64,000 nucleotides of DNA from Eublepharis macularius (lineage: Eukaryota > Chordata > Lepidosauria > Squamata > Eublepharidae): NCBI RefSeq assembly GCF_028583425.1, contig NC_072801.1, positions 58,047,766-58,111,765 on the forward strand, in the 5' to 3' direction. Within the stretch, counting starts at the first letter, position 1. Every line of letters begins with the position of its first letter. The translations under genes and the position numbers were made by a program. The notes under the pieces are model-generated. The model had not been told where the DNA came from and ran no database searches. It saw nothing but the letters and a program-made list of their open reading frames with translations. This document shows positions 1-33,817 of the stretch, piece after piece.

Positions 1-7984
<7,984 letters not shown>

Positions 7985-8297
7985 GGTGTCCCTTCAAGCT
8001 GGGCTATGAATATTATGTGATCTACCCCAAAGAAAATAGTAGCCTTCTCAGTCCTTAGTTCTGGAGTATTTTCTGGGCTGTCTCTTAAAAGGAAAGCTTT
8101 TGTTTTCTCTTTTCTGATAGGTGCAGTTCAAACCCTTCTGTCTCCACATCAGCAGAAACACGACTGTCTCTGCAGAGTGATTCTTTATGAGGCAAAGTTA
8201 AACACCCGGAAATAGCCTTGCATTTTCCTTTCATCCCTGCCCATATTTCGCAAGCCTTTTGAAGCAAGGCAAAAGCAGAACTGGACTGTGAACACAC

Positions 8298-8625
8298 TGT
8301 TCTCTGTATAGGAGCTCCTGGCGTTCTTATTTATTTGTCCTTGGATTGTTTCCAGAATTCCTCACAGAGAATCTAAGAATCTTGGCTGCCACTCTGACAC
8401 CAGGAAACTTCAGCTGCTGCTACAAAGGATATTCAGAGATTCACAAGTTTTAAAACACAAAAACACACATTTCCCTGTCAAACTGCAACAGAGCTTAATG
8501 AGTCTAGATAAGCCACAGCCTGACAATGTTCAACCACAGGACTTCAGCTCAGCACCAGAATATCATGGTTATTATCCGTATATTTCAAAGGTAAATTGAT
8601 GGGTCATGCCAATTACAAAAACAAC
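8298..8625. other. Gene A upstream flank, nothing recognised
   Basis: Bases 7985-8625 are the 5' flank of gene A. The 5' untranslated exon and promoter should lie here or further right, but I cannot place them: no CpG island and no convincing TATA-plus-initiator pair were seen. Confidence 0.4.
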
Positions 8626-8639
8626 AGAAACGAGCAACT

Positions 8640-9110
8640 CAGAGTGGAAATACACATTGCAAATTACCTGGGGATGCTCAAGGGCAAGATTTTGTGTGGG
8701 GTCCTCAATTCATGTGCAGGCTGTGTCTTGCTCAGCACACATGCATGCTGCTTTCACGGGAGCTCCCTTTGTGTGATTGCATTTGCAAGTGAATTCCTGA
8801 GGGCAGAGCGCCAATTCAGCTCTGTTTTCACTGTGAGAACAAGTACTATGGGCTTCTTTGACTTGCCCATTTGCATTTCTTTAAGGTGTGAGAAACTGTC
8901 AAGATCTGCATTTCAATGAATGGACACAGGAGGTGGGGGAAACTGGGAATTTGGCAGTTGTAAACAGCCTGGGATACTTTTGATAGTTGAGGAGGAAATT
9001 ATATTAAAGGCATATTGTGACTGTGCGAGTGAGTGAATGGGAAGTTGGGGGGGGGACACGTGAAACACGGTTCACTTGAGCATCCCTAGGTACTTTGTAA
9101 CATGTGTTTC
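8640..9110. mobile_element. Non-autonomous DNA transposon with ~45-bp inverted ends (copy 2, inverted)
   Basis: The left end GAGTGGAAATACACATTGC...GGGATGCTCAAG is mirrored by the right end CTTGAGCATCCCTAGG...TGTGTTTCCACCC. It is the opposite-orientation relative of 2588-3085, so the pair brackets gene A exons 1-5. No ORF of note. Confidence 0.65.
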
Positions 9111-9289
9111 CACCCTCATTCTGTAGGGTTTATTATATACTCAAGGGACTTTCTCAAGTATATGAAGAACTATGGCCCAAACTACAACTGACGAATGACA
9201 CTTGCCTGGCAAGTGAACAGACTCAAGTGTATTCCTCCCTGTTCACTTGCCATTCACTTGCACTCCACTTGTTGATTCGGGACAACCGG

Positions 9290-10260
9290 TGTCCCGAATG
9301 TCCCTTTAGCTGATCATAATAAGAGACAGACACGGCGTCCTGCAGATGAAGCAATCTATAACCATTTATTAAACAATGGAGGGACGGCAGTTACACAAAG
9401 AGTAAAATGTCCCCTCATGCCCAACGCTCATCAAAGCTACAATAGCAGTACAAAGCAATTAATACCTTTTGGTTAATTATAATATTTGTTATTCTGTTGG
9501 CTCAGAAAACACAGTGGCCCCCATTGGCTCAAGTGAGCGACCACCTTTCATGATACAAGTGTCTAAGGGTATTCTGATTGGAAGAAACCACTTAGGTCAA
9601 CAGCATAGTTACAGCATTACCTGATTGCTATTTCTTTATCTTATCTGTCTTTGGTTTTATCTCTGAAAGGAACATCTTCCTTCCTTTCTCACACATCTCT
9701 TTCATAGGCTTCTCATTCATGCCCATTCCTTTGGTCTATGTAACATTTAATAGCGGTGCCCCTATGTCGCTTCTTGCAACCTTGTGGGCTTCAAGTGGAG
9801 AATATTTCTCTGGGTTCCGTGGGAGAGAAACGCTCCCCTTCCCCTGGAATGTGCTTATAATTACATTCAGTTCCCCTTCTCCACTTTGTGGTTTTCTCTC
9901 TCAGCCTTGAGAGGTTTTGCTAATCTAGCTAGCTTTCATTGCAACATTTTGCATGGACAGTTTCACAAAGGGGTTTCTGTATCAAGGAAAGAACAGGTGT
10001 CAGGAAACAAGCAGGTGCTTATTAAGCTTATTGAGCTCAATCTACCTGGTGGCAAGCTTCACAGTACTTTGATCTTACTTCTAACACTGATTAACATGTA
10101 TAACATACATTCTGCTTTGGTCTTTTGTTTCAAGTCTCATTTTCTTGCAAGTTGCGTTACAAATACTACATTAGCTCCTGAGAATAGTAAGAGTGCATAA
10201 CACCGATAGAAGGCACATAAAAGTACATAAAAATCTCTTTCATTAAATCCATTTCCCACA
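9290..10260 (-). repeat. Possible solo LTR, minus orientation
   Basis: Read on the minus strand it would begin TGTGGGAAATGG and end GGGACA, with an AATAAA-like signal (minus-strand TTTAATAAATGG near 9365) close to its 3' end. The length of about 970 bp fits a solo LTR. No matching target duplication was found, so the call is tentative; an old fossil if right. Confidence 0.3.
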
Positions 10261-11740
10261 CTTTTAACAGCAAATTTCATAGGTGACTTTCTATCACTCA
10301 GTCAGACATAGGAATAATTTTGGTGTTTCTGCATCCTTGGGAATGCTTTAAATATGAGGACAAATTTTACAAATATGAGGACAAATTTTACAAATTAAAA
10401 AGACACCCTGCCCTCCAAAAAAGAGTCTATGAGGACTGAACTTTTTCACTGTCCTTGAAAAATTAAGAATAGTTGAGAAATCAGAGCACAAACAGAGGAC
10501 AACCTGCAAAAGAAAAAATGTACCCTCATACCGCCCCCGCCCCCAATTTGGATTAGTGTTGAACACTGTACTGAGGGGGTTTAAGCCTTCAACCCCAGTG
10601 CAGTCGAAAAGGAAAAATGAGAACCGTGAGGAGAGAAAAGTTTACTGTGATTCAAGTTTCCACTTCTTGTGTTGAGGAATGGCTTTTCTGATACTCTAAG
10701 AAATGTGTGAAGGCTTTTAGGAAGCTATATACAACCAAAATCGCAAAAGATAACAGCTATCACTGCTGCTTCATTGTTCTTTGTTGAGTTTCAAAAGTTA
10801 TTTTCTGATTTTATTGTCATATTTGGTGGTTCTTAGCCACATTTTGGAAGCTGTCATGGGTCCCATTTGTTCATGAGAAAGCCATGCTACAAACGTTTAA
10901 ATTAATTGATTAATGGTAATCCTCGTGGTCCAATACCTATCAGAAGGGCAGTAAAACAGCACTAGCTATAAACAATTTTTAAAAATGTATCGCATTAAAA
11001 CATTATATGCTACCTCTTCAGAGAAGCTGCTCAAGGCCCCTCAAAAGTAGGGGATTTTCTGCATGTTCAGGGGCCTCCTGAAGAATCTGTGTCTGTGGCT
11101 TGTAAACTTAAAAAAGAAGAATGAGAATAAGAAGATTCAAAAACATCCTGATGAGGACTGAATGTGCCTTGGATCTGCAGACCATTCTTAAGCTTATTGT
11201 TAGTTAAAGAGAGAGGGGGAGGGGGAGGAAAATAAAGCGAGGAGAAGGAATTTGTCTGATCAACTTCTCAAGAGTTTGTAGTGTCCTGGAAGGGGAGAGC
11301 TGAGTTGGGAGAAATTTCCCAATCGTTCCCCCCCCCCACGCCGATGCCTCGCTGATCCCTAACTTCCCCGAAGCAACACGAGGGTTCATCTGAGAGTGTA
11401 CTAAGAAAATTTCCCCTCAGTGAGGAATTACAATCAATCTTCGTTCTGTGATTAAGAAGCAGGACTTGCAAGACAGAGAGGGCTGTTCCAAGCAGACAAG
11501 AATTTGAGCACTTCTCTTTTTAGAAGATACCATAACATAGATCTCAGTAAGGTTGCCAAAAGGCCTGGATAAAAATGCCCTATCCTTTTAACACATGCTT
11601 AAAGGGATGTTATTGATCAGGTGAGTTTATTTCCCTTCACACTATGAAAAGTTTCAGCTGCCCATTTCCATATTAAGCCTCTGTTTAAGGGATGGGACAG
11701 TTCACAGTTCCCTAACAGGAGGGCTGTTACTAATCTAACA

Positions 11741-11826
11741 GTACAGCCCTAAACAGAGCTGCACCTTTCTAAGCCCATTTGCTTCAGTAGACTTGCAAAG
11801 GTGTACCTCTGCTTAGGACTGCACTG
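11741..11826. repeat. Palindromic MITE, diverged member
   Basis: The arms 'CAGCCCTAAACAGAGCTGC' and 'CTGCTTAGGACTGCACTG' pair imperfectly around 'AAGCCCATTTGCTTCAGT'. It is a looser relative of the 5703-5792 palindrome. The duplicate-copy counterpart near 23146-23345 carries an extra insertion. Confidence 0.5.
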
Positions 11827-12043
11827 GGCACCACCGGACACACTCAGAGAACCAGGTATCCCGGTTCCCAGCTTTCTCAGTCTTCTCAGAACCAATTTTT
11901 ATCGTTCCTCTGAAGTATCAAAGATGTTTCATTCATCAAAGATACAACATTTAATGGCATCCACATTTATTATTGCAAAACTGCAATGCAAAGAAAGCAT
12001 CTGTCCTTTAACAGAACAATCCCAGGAAAGATATTCTCTGATT

Positions 12044-18483
<6,440 letters not shown>

Positions 18484-18936
18484 GGTGCTCCTCTGGGCTA
18501 GGCTATGAATATTCTGTAATCTACACCAAAGGATATAGTGGCCTCCTCAGTCTTGTGTCCTGGGATATCTTCTGGGGTGGATTTTTTATGCTTTCATATG
18601 CGAGTAGTTCAAATTCCACTTGTCTGCATACCAACTGAAGGACAACTCTCACTTCAATGAGATTTCTCCAGGCAGTAACATTATACACCAGGAAATAGCA
18701 TGACCTTATCATTTCAGCCCTGCCTTTAGTTTTGTCAGCCAACTGGAACAAAAAGCAAAGTGAAAACAGAGTTTGATTGGACATTCTGCTCTTTCCTGGA
18801 CACTCCTATTTATTTGTTTTTGCCTTACTTATGTAAGTTTTCCTCACAGAGAATTCAAGAATATTACATCCCACTCTTCACATGAAATGCTTCTACTCCC
18901 CTTACACAGGAACCGGAAGTCTCGCAAGTTTTTTTC

Positions 18937-19054
18937 TCTAGGGGCCAAGCTACAAGTGACGAATGACACTTGAACAGCAAGTGTATTTCTCCCTGTTCAC
19001 TTGCCCTCCACTCAATCCACTTGCCGTTCAAGTGTCATTCGTAGCTTGGCCCTA
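18937..19054. mobile_element. Short palindromic MITE, copy 1 only
   Basis: The ends GGGCCAAGCTAC and GTAGCTTGGCCC are perfect 12-bp inverted repeats; the inner arms 'GAATGACACTTG' and 'CAAGTGTCATTC' extend the palindrome. In the gene C copy the flanks are joined without it (around 30985). A related sequence without clear ends lies at 9170-9290. Confidence 0.7.
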
Positions 19055-19705
19055 AGTCTAACTTTCCTCTTTCAGAACTGGGTATGGGTGTTTAAGGGCT
19101 TTAATTTAATCCACAGCTCATCAGATTTTAGTAACAGGATTTTGATTCAGCAAGCAAAATATGAGCACTATTTTATTTCAGCCCTGCATCTAATTGTAAA
19201 GAGACCACCCACCCTTACTAAAATTGCGTAATAAGGCTACCCACAGATAAGCCAGTGATTTCTATTTACTCAGGGGATTCTCCTGTTATGCTGAAAACAA
19301 TGACTTTGTGAATTAACCAAAAGCAAAAGGAGTCCCCCCCCCACCCTCCAAAATAAAGCTGGATATGGACTATGTTCCAGAAATACAGTTAGAAGGGGAA
19401 AAATGGGGGGCAGCAGAAAGGACTTTTGTTTGCTCAAGTCCTGGGAGTTTGTCTTCACACAGGGAAGATATACTGAAAGGGGTTGCCAAATTGTTTCTTC
19501 CCTTAGGTAATTCCTCAAAAATCTCAAAAGTTTTTATTCTCCAGCACTGAGTAATGATTAGAGGACCAAGGTGGGGGAGACCCAAGTTCATATCTCCACT
19601 CTTCATGAAATTTACTGGGTGACCTTTAGACAGTCATTCTCTCTCAGCCCAGTCAACTTCACAGGTTGCAAGGATAAAATAAAGGAAGAGAGGACTATGT
19701 ATACT

Positions 19706-19922
19706 GACTTGACAGGGCTGCCAACCTCCTGGCTGGGACTGGAGTTCTCTAGGAATGACAACTGATCCCCAGACTGCAAAGATCAGTTCCCTTAGAGGAA
19801 ATGGCAGCTTTGGAAGGTAGACTCTATAGCATCCTATAGCTGCTGAGATCCATCCCCTCCCCAAACTCTGCCCTCCTCAGGCTCCACCCCAAAATCTCCT
19901 GAAATTGCCCAACCCAGAGATA
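19706..19922 (-). repeat. MITE-like GGCTGCCAACC repeat (shared by both duplicates)
   Basis: Starts CAGGGCTGCCAACCTCCTGG. Contains 'AACTGATCCCCAGACTGC' and 'ATCCATCCCCTCCCCAAAC', ending at 'CCAGAGATAACAAC'. The counterpart 31648-31850 is nearly identical. Duplication similarity stops right after this repeat in both copies, so it may mark or have helped form the breakpoint. Confidence 0.55.
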
Positions 19923-19929
19923 ACAACTC

Positions 19930-20430
19930 TACAGTTAGAAGAGGAGGACATGGCATTGTTCCTTTCCTCAGGTTTCAGAGAGCGACAAACTAAAGAGTTA
20001 GAAAGTTCGTTAGGTAAGGGCATCTGTTTACTGTTTACTGTTCTGACTATCCTTTGATGTCTAGGTTGCTATTCTCAGGACTTGCTCCTCATGACATCCT
20101 TCTCTTCCTGGCTTTGTCACACACACTGCTGTCCCTTCTCTTCATCTTGCAACCAGGGGTGCAGGACTTGTCCTGCCATCCATGTCCATCCCTAGATTAG
20201 ATAGGTAGATAGGAATCTATCTCTCCTTTCCTATCAGAGTATGGTGTTCCTCTCTTATTTCCTTTCTAAATATAACTAAGTGTAAGTTTGTTATCTTCCC
20301 TCTCACACTCGCACCAGCCAGCATACAAGCTCTAATGACCCATCATGCTTATTCTGCAATCGATATTACTCTGCTAAAGGCCCAACCATGGATTTCTTTA
20401 AATAGGTTTTTGGGGACAACTTATTGGCTC
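19930..20430. other. Intervening DNA between duplicates, nothing recognised
   Basis: About 500 bp without a gene, a terminal repeat or similarity to other parts of the window that I can see. It separates the end of duplication copy 1 from the Gypsy remnant. Confidence 0.5.
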
Positions 20431-22140
20431 TTGCTTTTAATATCTACACTCTGAACACTTGTGATATAACCATCTTGGGCCACCACACATAACTGCATGA
20501 GAGCTTTCATCTGCACAATTCTTGGGTGTCCAATGTGGAGCGCTTCCAACACATGATGCCTCAAAGCTGTAAGAATAACTACTCTTATTTCTCCACAAGA
20601 GGCAGACTCTTTCTTTGATCATTCATGTTGTCTCATCACAAATGGTACAAATTTCTCCACAAGCTTCCCCACTGGCTACCCCCTCCACATCCAGGTGAGA
20701 ACACAAGCAAGAACTGATGAAGCTGCAATATCACTTGCATGAATGGGTGGTTCAGGTAAGGACTCTAACATCAAAACCTCCAATGGAGGAGGAGGATCCA
20801 ACTCAACCAATGGCAGGGGAAGACGGCGAAGAGCATTGACATGGGCAATGCCCTTACCTGGCCTACGCAACAGGGTATAATCATAAGCATTAAAGAAAAT
20901 TGCCCACCAAAGCACATATGACGACAAAATCTGTGGTGTCTGTTGATTAGGGACAAACAGACCATAAACGGTTTATCGTCAGTAAGTATAATGAACGGTC
21001 GACCATAAACATAATCATGGGATTTTTTCACACTTGTTACAATTGCTAGTACTTCCTTATCAATTTGTGCATAATTCCGTTCAGTTGGAGTCATTGTTGG
21101 AGCCTCACGAGAATCTGTAAGTCGATAACTTAAAATAGCCCTGATACCATATCGGGAAGCATCACATGTAGGAATTACTGGCTTTTCTTCATCATAATGG
21201 ATGAAGAAACACTATCAGATTATAACAACTTTTTTACATCACGGAAAGCATCATGCTGAGCTGTTCATTGCCACTTAGATGTCTTATCCAAAAGGTGATG
21301 CAAGAGTTCTGCTCCTGTTTCCTTATGCCACAAGAACATATGATACGGCTAACTCCTCTGGATCTAAAAGTCCCCAAAATGCTTGAAGTTCCTGCTTAGT
21401 CTGAGGCAATGGGGCATCGTGAACTGCTTTAACCTTAGCTGGGGTAGGATGAATACCATCTGCATCAATAAGATAGCCAAGGAATTCAGTTCTGAGACAC
21501 ACCAAAGACACGCTTCTCACATTTGACATGTAGACCAGCCAGGGTCGGATCGATAGGGGGAGGGCAGCGGGGGTAGTCTGCCCCCGGCACCGCCAAAGAG
21601 AGGTGCCAGCCACCAGGAGTGTGGTGGAGCTGGTGGCGGCAGCGCAGACAGCTGAGCGGAGGGCTGGGAGGCCGCCTGCGCCATTTGCCTGCCCCACTGA
21701 TGGGGCAGCTGGCTTGTCACGCGTGCAGGACAGGGAGTGCGTGGCAAGCCTGCCACCCCATCAGCGAAGCAGGTGGATGGTGTGAGTGTCTTCCCAGCCC
21801 TCCGCTCAGCTGCCCGCGCTACTGCTGCCAGCTCCGCGGCGCACCGTGCCCCAGGGCACCAGCTTGCTGTGTGGCCGGCATGCCTCTGGCCCCTGTCACA
21901 TCACGGACGTGACATCATCACACAGTGCCAGAAGCGCATGTGCGCTGCATGCACACGCAGAGGAAATGCCAGTCTTGGGTTGCCCTTGGCACTGGCAACC
22001 CTAGATCTGGCCCTGAGACCAGCATCTGCAAATGGATGCAACACCTCATGTTCCTGTGTTGCAGGTTCCTCAAAGGATACCTCCGCAATCAGGACATCAT
22101 CAAAATATGGTAACAAACCCAGTATTCCCTTAAGGAATGT
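20430..22140 (-). mobile_element. Ty3/Gypsy pol remnant (broken fossil)
   Basis: Minus-strand pieces of a Ty3/Gypsy polyprotein in the right order: RT (PYFDDVLIAE), RT connection (FLGYLIDADGIHP, KVKAVHDAPLPQ), RNase H (TPTERNYAQIDKEVLAI) and a diverged integrase zinc-binding region. No LTRs are visible. It is heavily broken, with several breaks, and is split by a later hAT MITE at 21540-22015. Its right edge coincides with the start of duplication copy 2. Confidence 0.8.
21540..22015. mobile_element. hAT-type MITE with 8-bp target duplication
   Basis: The left end CAGGGTCGGATC and right end GATCTGGCCCTG are inverted 12-bp repeats with two mismatches. Identical 8-bp AGACCAGC target copies lie at 21532-21539 and 22016-22023. 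The 476-bp GC-rich interior has no transposase. It sits inside the Gypsy remnant, so it is younger. CAGGG termini with 8-bp duplications are typical of hAT. Confidence 0.85.
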
Positions 22141-23549
22141 TTTCTGATTTTATTGTCATGTTTGGTGGTTCTTAGCCACATTTTGGAAGCTGTCTTGGCT
22201 CCCATTTGTTCATGAGAAAGCCATGCTACAAGCATTTAAAATAATTCATTAATGGCAAGCTTCATAGTCCAATACCTATTACTAGGGCAGTAAAACAGGA
22301 CTACCTAAAAAAAAAATTTAAAAATGTATCTGCATTAAAATATTATATGCTACCTCTTCAGGGAAGCTGCTCAAGGCCCCTCAAAAGTGGGGAGTTTTCT
22401 GCATGTTCAGGGGCCTCCTGCAGAATCTGTATCTGTGGCTTGTAAATTTTAAAAAGAATGAGAACAAGAAGATTCAAAAATATCCTAATGAAAAATGAAC
22501 GTGCCCTGGATCCACAGACTAAAGTTAAGCTGATTGTCAGTTAAGGGGTGGAGTAGGGGGTGAAAAATAAAGCGAGGAGAGGGAATTTGTCTAATCATCT
22601 TCCTAAGAGTTTGTAGTATCCTGGAAGGGGAGATCTGAGTTGGGAGAAATTTCCCAATCGTTCACCCCCACCCCGATGCCTTGCTGATCCCTAACTTCCC
22701 CGAAGTAACACAAGGGTTCATCTGAGTGCATACTGAGAAAATTTCCACTCATTGAGAAATCACAATCAGTTTATCTTCATTCTGTGATTAAGAAGCAGGA
22801 CTTGCAAGACAGAGAGGGCTGTTCCAAGCAGACAAGAATCTGAGCACCTCTCTTTTTAGACGATACCACAACTTGGTTCTCAGCAAGGCTGCCAAAAGGC
22901 CTGGATAAAAATGCCCTATCCCTTTAAGACAGGTTTAAAGGGATGTTATTAACCAGGTGAGGTCAATAACATCCCTTTAAGCCATTTAACATCCCTTCAC
23001 ACCATGAAAAGCTTCAACTGCCCATTTCTACATTAAGCCTCTGTTTTAAGGGATGGGACATTTTTTCCCAGGCCTGCTGGCAATTCTCAGCCTGACAGTT
23101 CATAATTCCCTAACAGGAGGGCTCTTAGTACTGCTAATCTAACAGCACAGTCCTAAACAGAGCAGGGACCTCTAGGGTCATCTAGTCCAACCCTCTGCAG
23201 AATGCAGGAAATGCACAAATACCTCCCTCCCTAAACAAACACAGTGACCCTTACACCATGCCCCAAAGATGGCAAAACACCTTATAAACCCATTTGCTTC
23301 TGTGGACTTAAAAAGGTGTACCTTTGCTTAGGTCTACACTGTGTGCCACTGGACTCAGAGAACCCAAGTGTCTGGGTTCCCAGTTTTCTCTTACTCTTTT
23401 CAGAACCCATTTTCATTGTTCTTCCAAAGAATCAAAGATGTTTCACATACAACGTTCAATAGCATCCACATTTAATATTGCAAAACTGTAGTGCAAGGAA
23501 AACATTTGCCCGTTATCAGAACATTCCCAGGGAAGACGATTTTCTACGT

Positions 23550-30543
<6,994 letters not shown>

Positions 30544-31647
30544 GGTGCTCCTCTGAACTATGAATATTTTGTAATCTACCCCAAACAATATAGTGGCCTC
30601 CTCAGTCTTGTGTCCTGGAATATTCTCTGGAGTGGATTTTTTATGCTTTCATATGTGGGTGGTTCAAATTCCATTTGTCTCTATACCGCTGAAGGACAAC
30701 AATGAGATTTCTCCAGGCAGTAATGTTATACACCAGAAAATACCATGGCCTTATAATTTTAGCCCTGCCTCTTGTTTTGTCAGCCAACTGGAACAAAAAG
30801 CAAGGTGAAAACAGAACTCGATTGGACATTCTACTCTTCCCTTGGCATTCTTGTTTATTTGTTTTTGTTTTACTTATATAAGTTTTCCTCACAGAGAATT
30901 CAAGAACATTATATTCTACTCTTGGCATGAAAAGCTTCTACTCCCCTTACACAAAACCCGGAAGTCTTACAAGTTTTTTCTCACAAGAATCTAACTTTCC
31001 TCTTTCAAAACTGGGAATGAATGTTTAAGGGCTTTAATTTAATCCACAGCTCATCAGATTTTAGTCACAGGATTTTGATTCAACAACCATAATATGAGCA
31101 CTATTTTATTTCAGCCCTGCATCTAATTGTAAGAGACCATCCACCCCTGCTAAAATTGCACAACAGGGCTATCCACAGACAAGCCAGTGATTTTGATTTA
31201 TTCAGGGGATTCTCCTGGTATGCCGAAAACAATGACTTGGTGAATTAACTAGAAGCGAAGGGGGGCGCAAATAAAGCTGGACATGGACTTGTTCCAGAAA
31301 TAACTTGAGAAGGGAAAAAATGGGGGCAGCAGAAGGGACATATGTTTGCTCAAGCTCCTGGACATTTGTATCTTTCTCCACAGGGAAGATATACTGAAAT
31401 GGAATGCCAAATTGTTTCCTCCCCTGTGTAATCCCTCAAAAATCTCAAAGGTTGTTACTCTCTAGCATTGAGTAATACTTAGAGCACTGAACTAAGGTGG
31501 CGGAGACCCGAGTTCCTATCTCCACTCACCATGAAATTTACTGGATGACCTTTAGTCACTCATTCTCTCTCAGCCCAGTCAACTTCACAGGTTGCAAGGA
31601 TAAAATAAAGGAAGAGAGGACTATGTATACTGACTTGACAGGGCTGC

Positions 31648-31850
31648 CAACCTCCTGGCTGGGGCTGGAGTTCTCCCAGAATGACAACTAATCCCTAGAT
31701 TGCAGAGATCAGTTCCCTTAGAGGAAACGGCAGCTTTGGAAGGTGGACTCTATAGCATCCTATAGCTGCTAAGATCCATCCCCTCCCCAAACTCTGCCCT
31801 CTTCAGGCTCCACCCCAAAATCTCCTGAAATCCTCGAATCCAGAGATGAC
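31648..31850 (-). repeat. MITE-like GGCTGCCAACC repeat (duplicate of 19706-19922)
   Basis: Starts CAGGGCTGCCAACCTCCTGG like its counterpart and ends 'CCAGAGATGACAACCCC'. Similarity between the duplicates ends here. Confidence 0.55.
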
Positions 31851-31859
31851 AACCCCTTG

Positions 31860-33068
31860 CCCTGAATGCTTGGAAGAAAGGCAATATAACAAATGGTAAA
31901 GAAGTAAATTCATCTATTAGTTGCATGGACTGCTCGTGCTGGTCTTATGCTTCTGTGATGATGACGGTTCCAGGTTCTTCTCAGTGACAATAGCAATCAG
32001 AGATGTAATTATCATCATTATAATTGTAAACAGCATCAGTTTTGCAAAATGATCACCACCTAGCCAGGCATGAAACAGTTCCAATTATGCCTTTCCTGCT
32101 GAATACCATCTTTTTCAAAAGACGTCAAAGTCCGTACCAAACAACAGACTGTAATTCGTTTTTGACCTCTTAGCAGCTAATGAATCTGGCTACTAATGAT
32201 GATTATGATTATTGTTAATGACTCCCACTGAGGGTTAGGGTACAAGCACCTATAATCTCCTTGCATAAGAGATAATCACATCTGCTGATAAGATACTTTT
32301 CATCAGACTCCTTTCATTCTTGTTCCGAACAAACATTGATAGACTTGAGTCTCGGCGCAATGGATCAAGAAACAGAACATGCCCAAGGGCATTTGAAGTT
32401 TTTGTTGGATTTCGTTAAGGATGGCTGGACCAGTCAGACAGCCCTTCCTTTCTTTATTAACAGAGTGCTTCTCCTGAGCTGCAGTGCAGCAGCGTGGACT
32501 AAACTAATATTTACCATACTATCTTACAAATTGCACACAGAGAGCCTCTCCTTTGAGTTATAGAACCAATAATAGTCTATTTATTTAGAGAAGTACATTA
32601 ACTTAAGTATAGCGGAGAGAAAAAGTGACTAGCTAACTAAGATGGCTTCAGATTGATAACAGGCCATCTGCTTCATTTGTCCCAGGAGGAGATACCATGT
32701 TGCTTCTCTTGGTGCATGCAGGGAAAAGGAAGAAGAAGAGCGAGGAAGGAAGGAAGTTCCCTTGGACTACATTCTACCAATCAGGGAAAGTGAGTGATAG
32801 TAGAGTAGCCAGGAAGGATACTGATAGTAGTCTGTCTACCTTTCTAACTCTATGGTACTTGTCTTCCTTTTGTTTTATTTGTAGCCTTGAAGATCTGAGC
32901 CAGAGACATTGCCAGTCCCTTTTTCTAACAGTTTTTAACCAACAACAGTGGACCACCAAACAAACACAGGTATCAAGAAACAAGAGGCTAGCTTTGCCCC
33001 ACAGGCCATACTAATACACAACTGAATAGCTTCAGTAAGAGCCACCAAGCCTTCCTTTAATGAGAGCT
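31860..33068. other. Intergenic DNA, nothing recognised
   Basis: About 1.2 kb upstream of gene C. No exon-like stretch, no CpG island and no repeat with recognisable ends. The longest open stretches (around 32336-32563 and 32697-33014) show no domain and read like chance. Confidence 0.5.
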
Positions 33069-33077
33069 ACTTCTGAG

Positions 33078-33809
33078 TAGAGATGGGCACAAACAGCAAT
33101 ACGAACAAAAAAACCCCATGAACAGCCCAATCTGCTGTTCGCGAACAAGCTGTTTGTGAGGCCCCATTCTAAATGAACAGGTGGTCGTTGCAAGCCTCAT
33201 TCGTTGCTGTTCATTGCTGTTCGTCAAGCCAGACAGTCTGGCACCTGCAATCAATTCCCTTGGCAACTTAGGCAGGGATTGTCTGAACTCTGTCTGAACT
33301 CCTGCTGTTGCCCTGGAAACCCCAATCTAAGCCCAATTTAGCTTGATAGGCAGGTCTTCCTTTCAAGTGTGGAGCTCCAAATTTGTTAAAAGGGAGCAAA
33401 GACCAAGAGGGAGGGGGGCTCCCAGCTCTGGCTTAGTTTGCAGACACTGGAGAGGGAGAGAGTTGCTGTTGGAATTTTGATAGAGTGCATTGGAGCTTGA
33501 ATTTTCTTTGTGTGTGGTGAGATAGGAACCCCTTCAAGTTCCAGGGCTGCTGCCAGGCTCTGGGCCAAGCTATTATTTATTATTGGTACCTTTCCTGCTG
33601 CCTGCTCAGGTAAGGTTTCTAGGAGTGGTGCAGTAGGGACCTTGACTTGGATGATGGCTGGCGGAGAGCCTGCTGGCCCCCACAAACAGCCAACCACAAA
33701 CATGTTCGTGAACAGGGCCATGTTTGTGGTTGTTCATGAGTCTCTGTTCATGGATGGCAATGAACAACAAACGTCATGTTCAGGTTTTTTCTGTTCGTGC
33801 CCATCTCTA
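33078..33809. mobile_element. hAT-type MITE, 732 bp, with 8-bp target duplication
   Basis: The ends TAGAGATGGGCACAAAC and GTTCGTGCCCATCTCTA are inverted repeats. CTTCTGAG is duplicated at 33070-33077 and 33810-33817. The TAGAGATGGGC terminus plus 8-bp duplication is typical of a hAT group. The interior has 'GTTCATGG'-type repeats near both ends and no transposase domain. Confidence 0.88.
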
Positions 33810-33817
33810 CTTCTGAG

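Noticed and set aside
20676-21697. Functional Gypsy polymerase gene
   Set aside because: Only scattered, broken pol blocks remain, and the region is split by a MITE; treated as a fossil.
23146-23240. Possible extra SULT or other exon near 'CTAGTCCAACCCTCTGCAG'
   Set aside because: This is a common LINE/SINE-type phrase inserted in the palindromic MITE counterpart; no reading frame or splice pair supports an exon.
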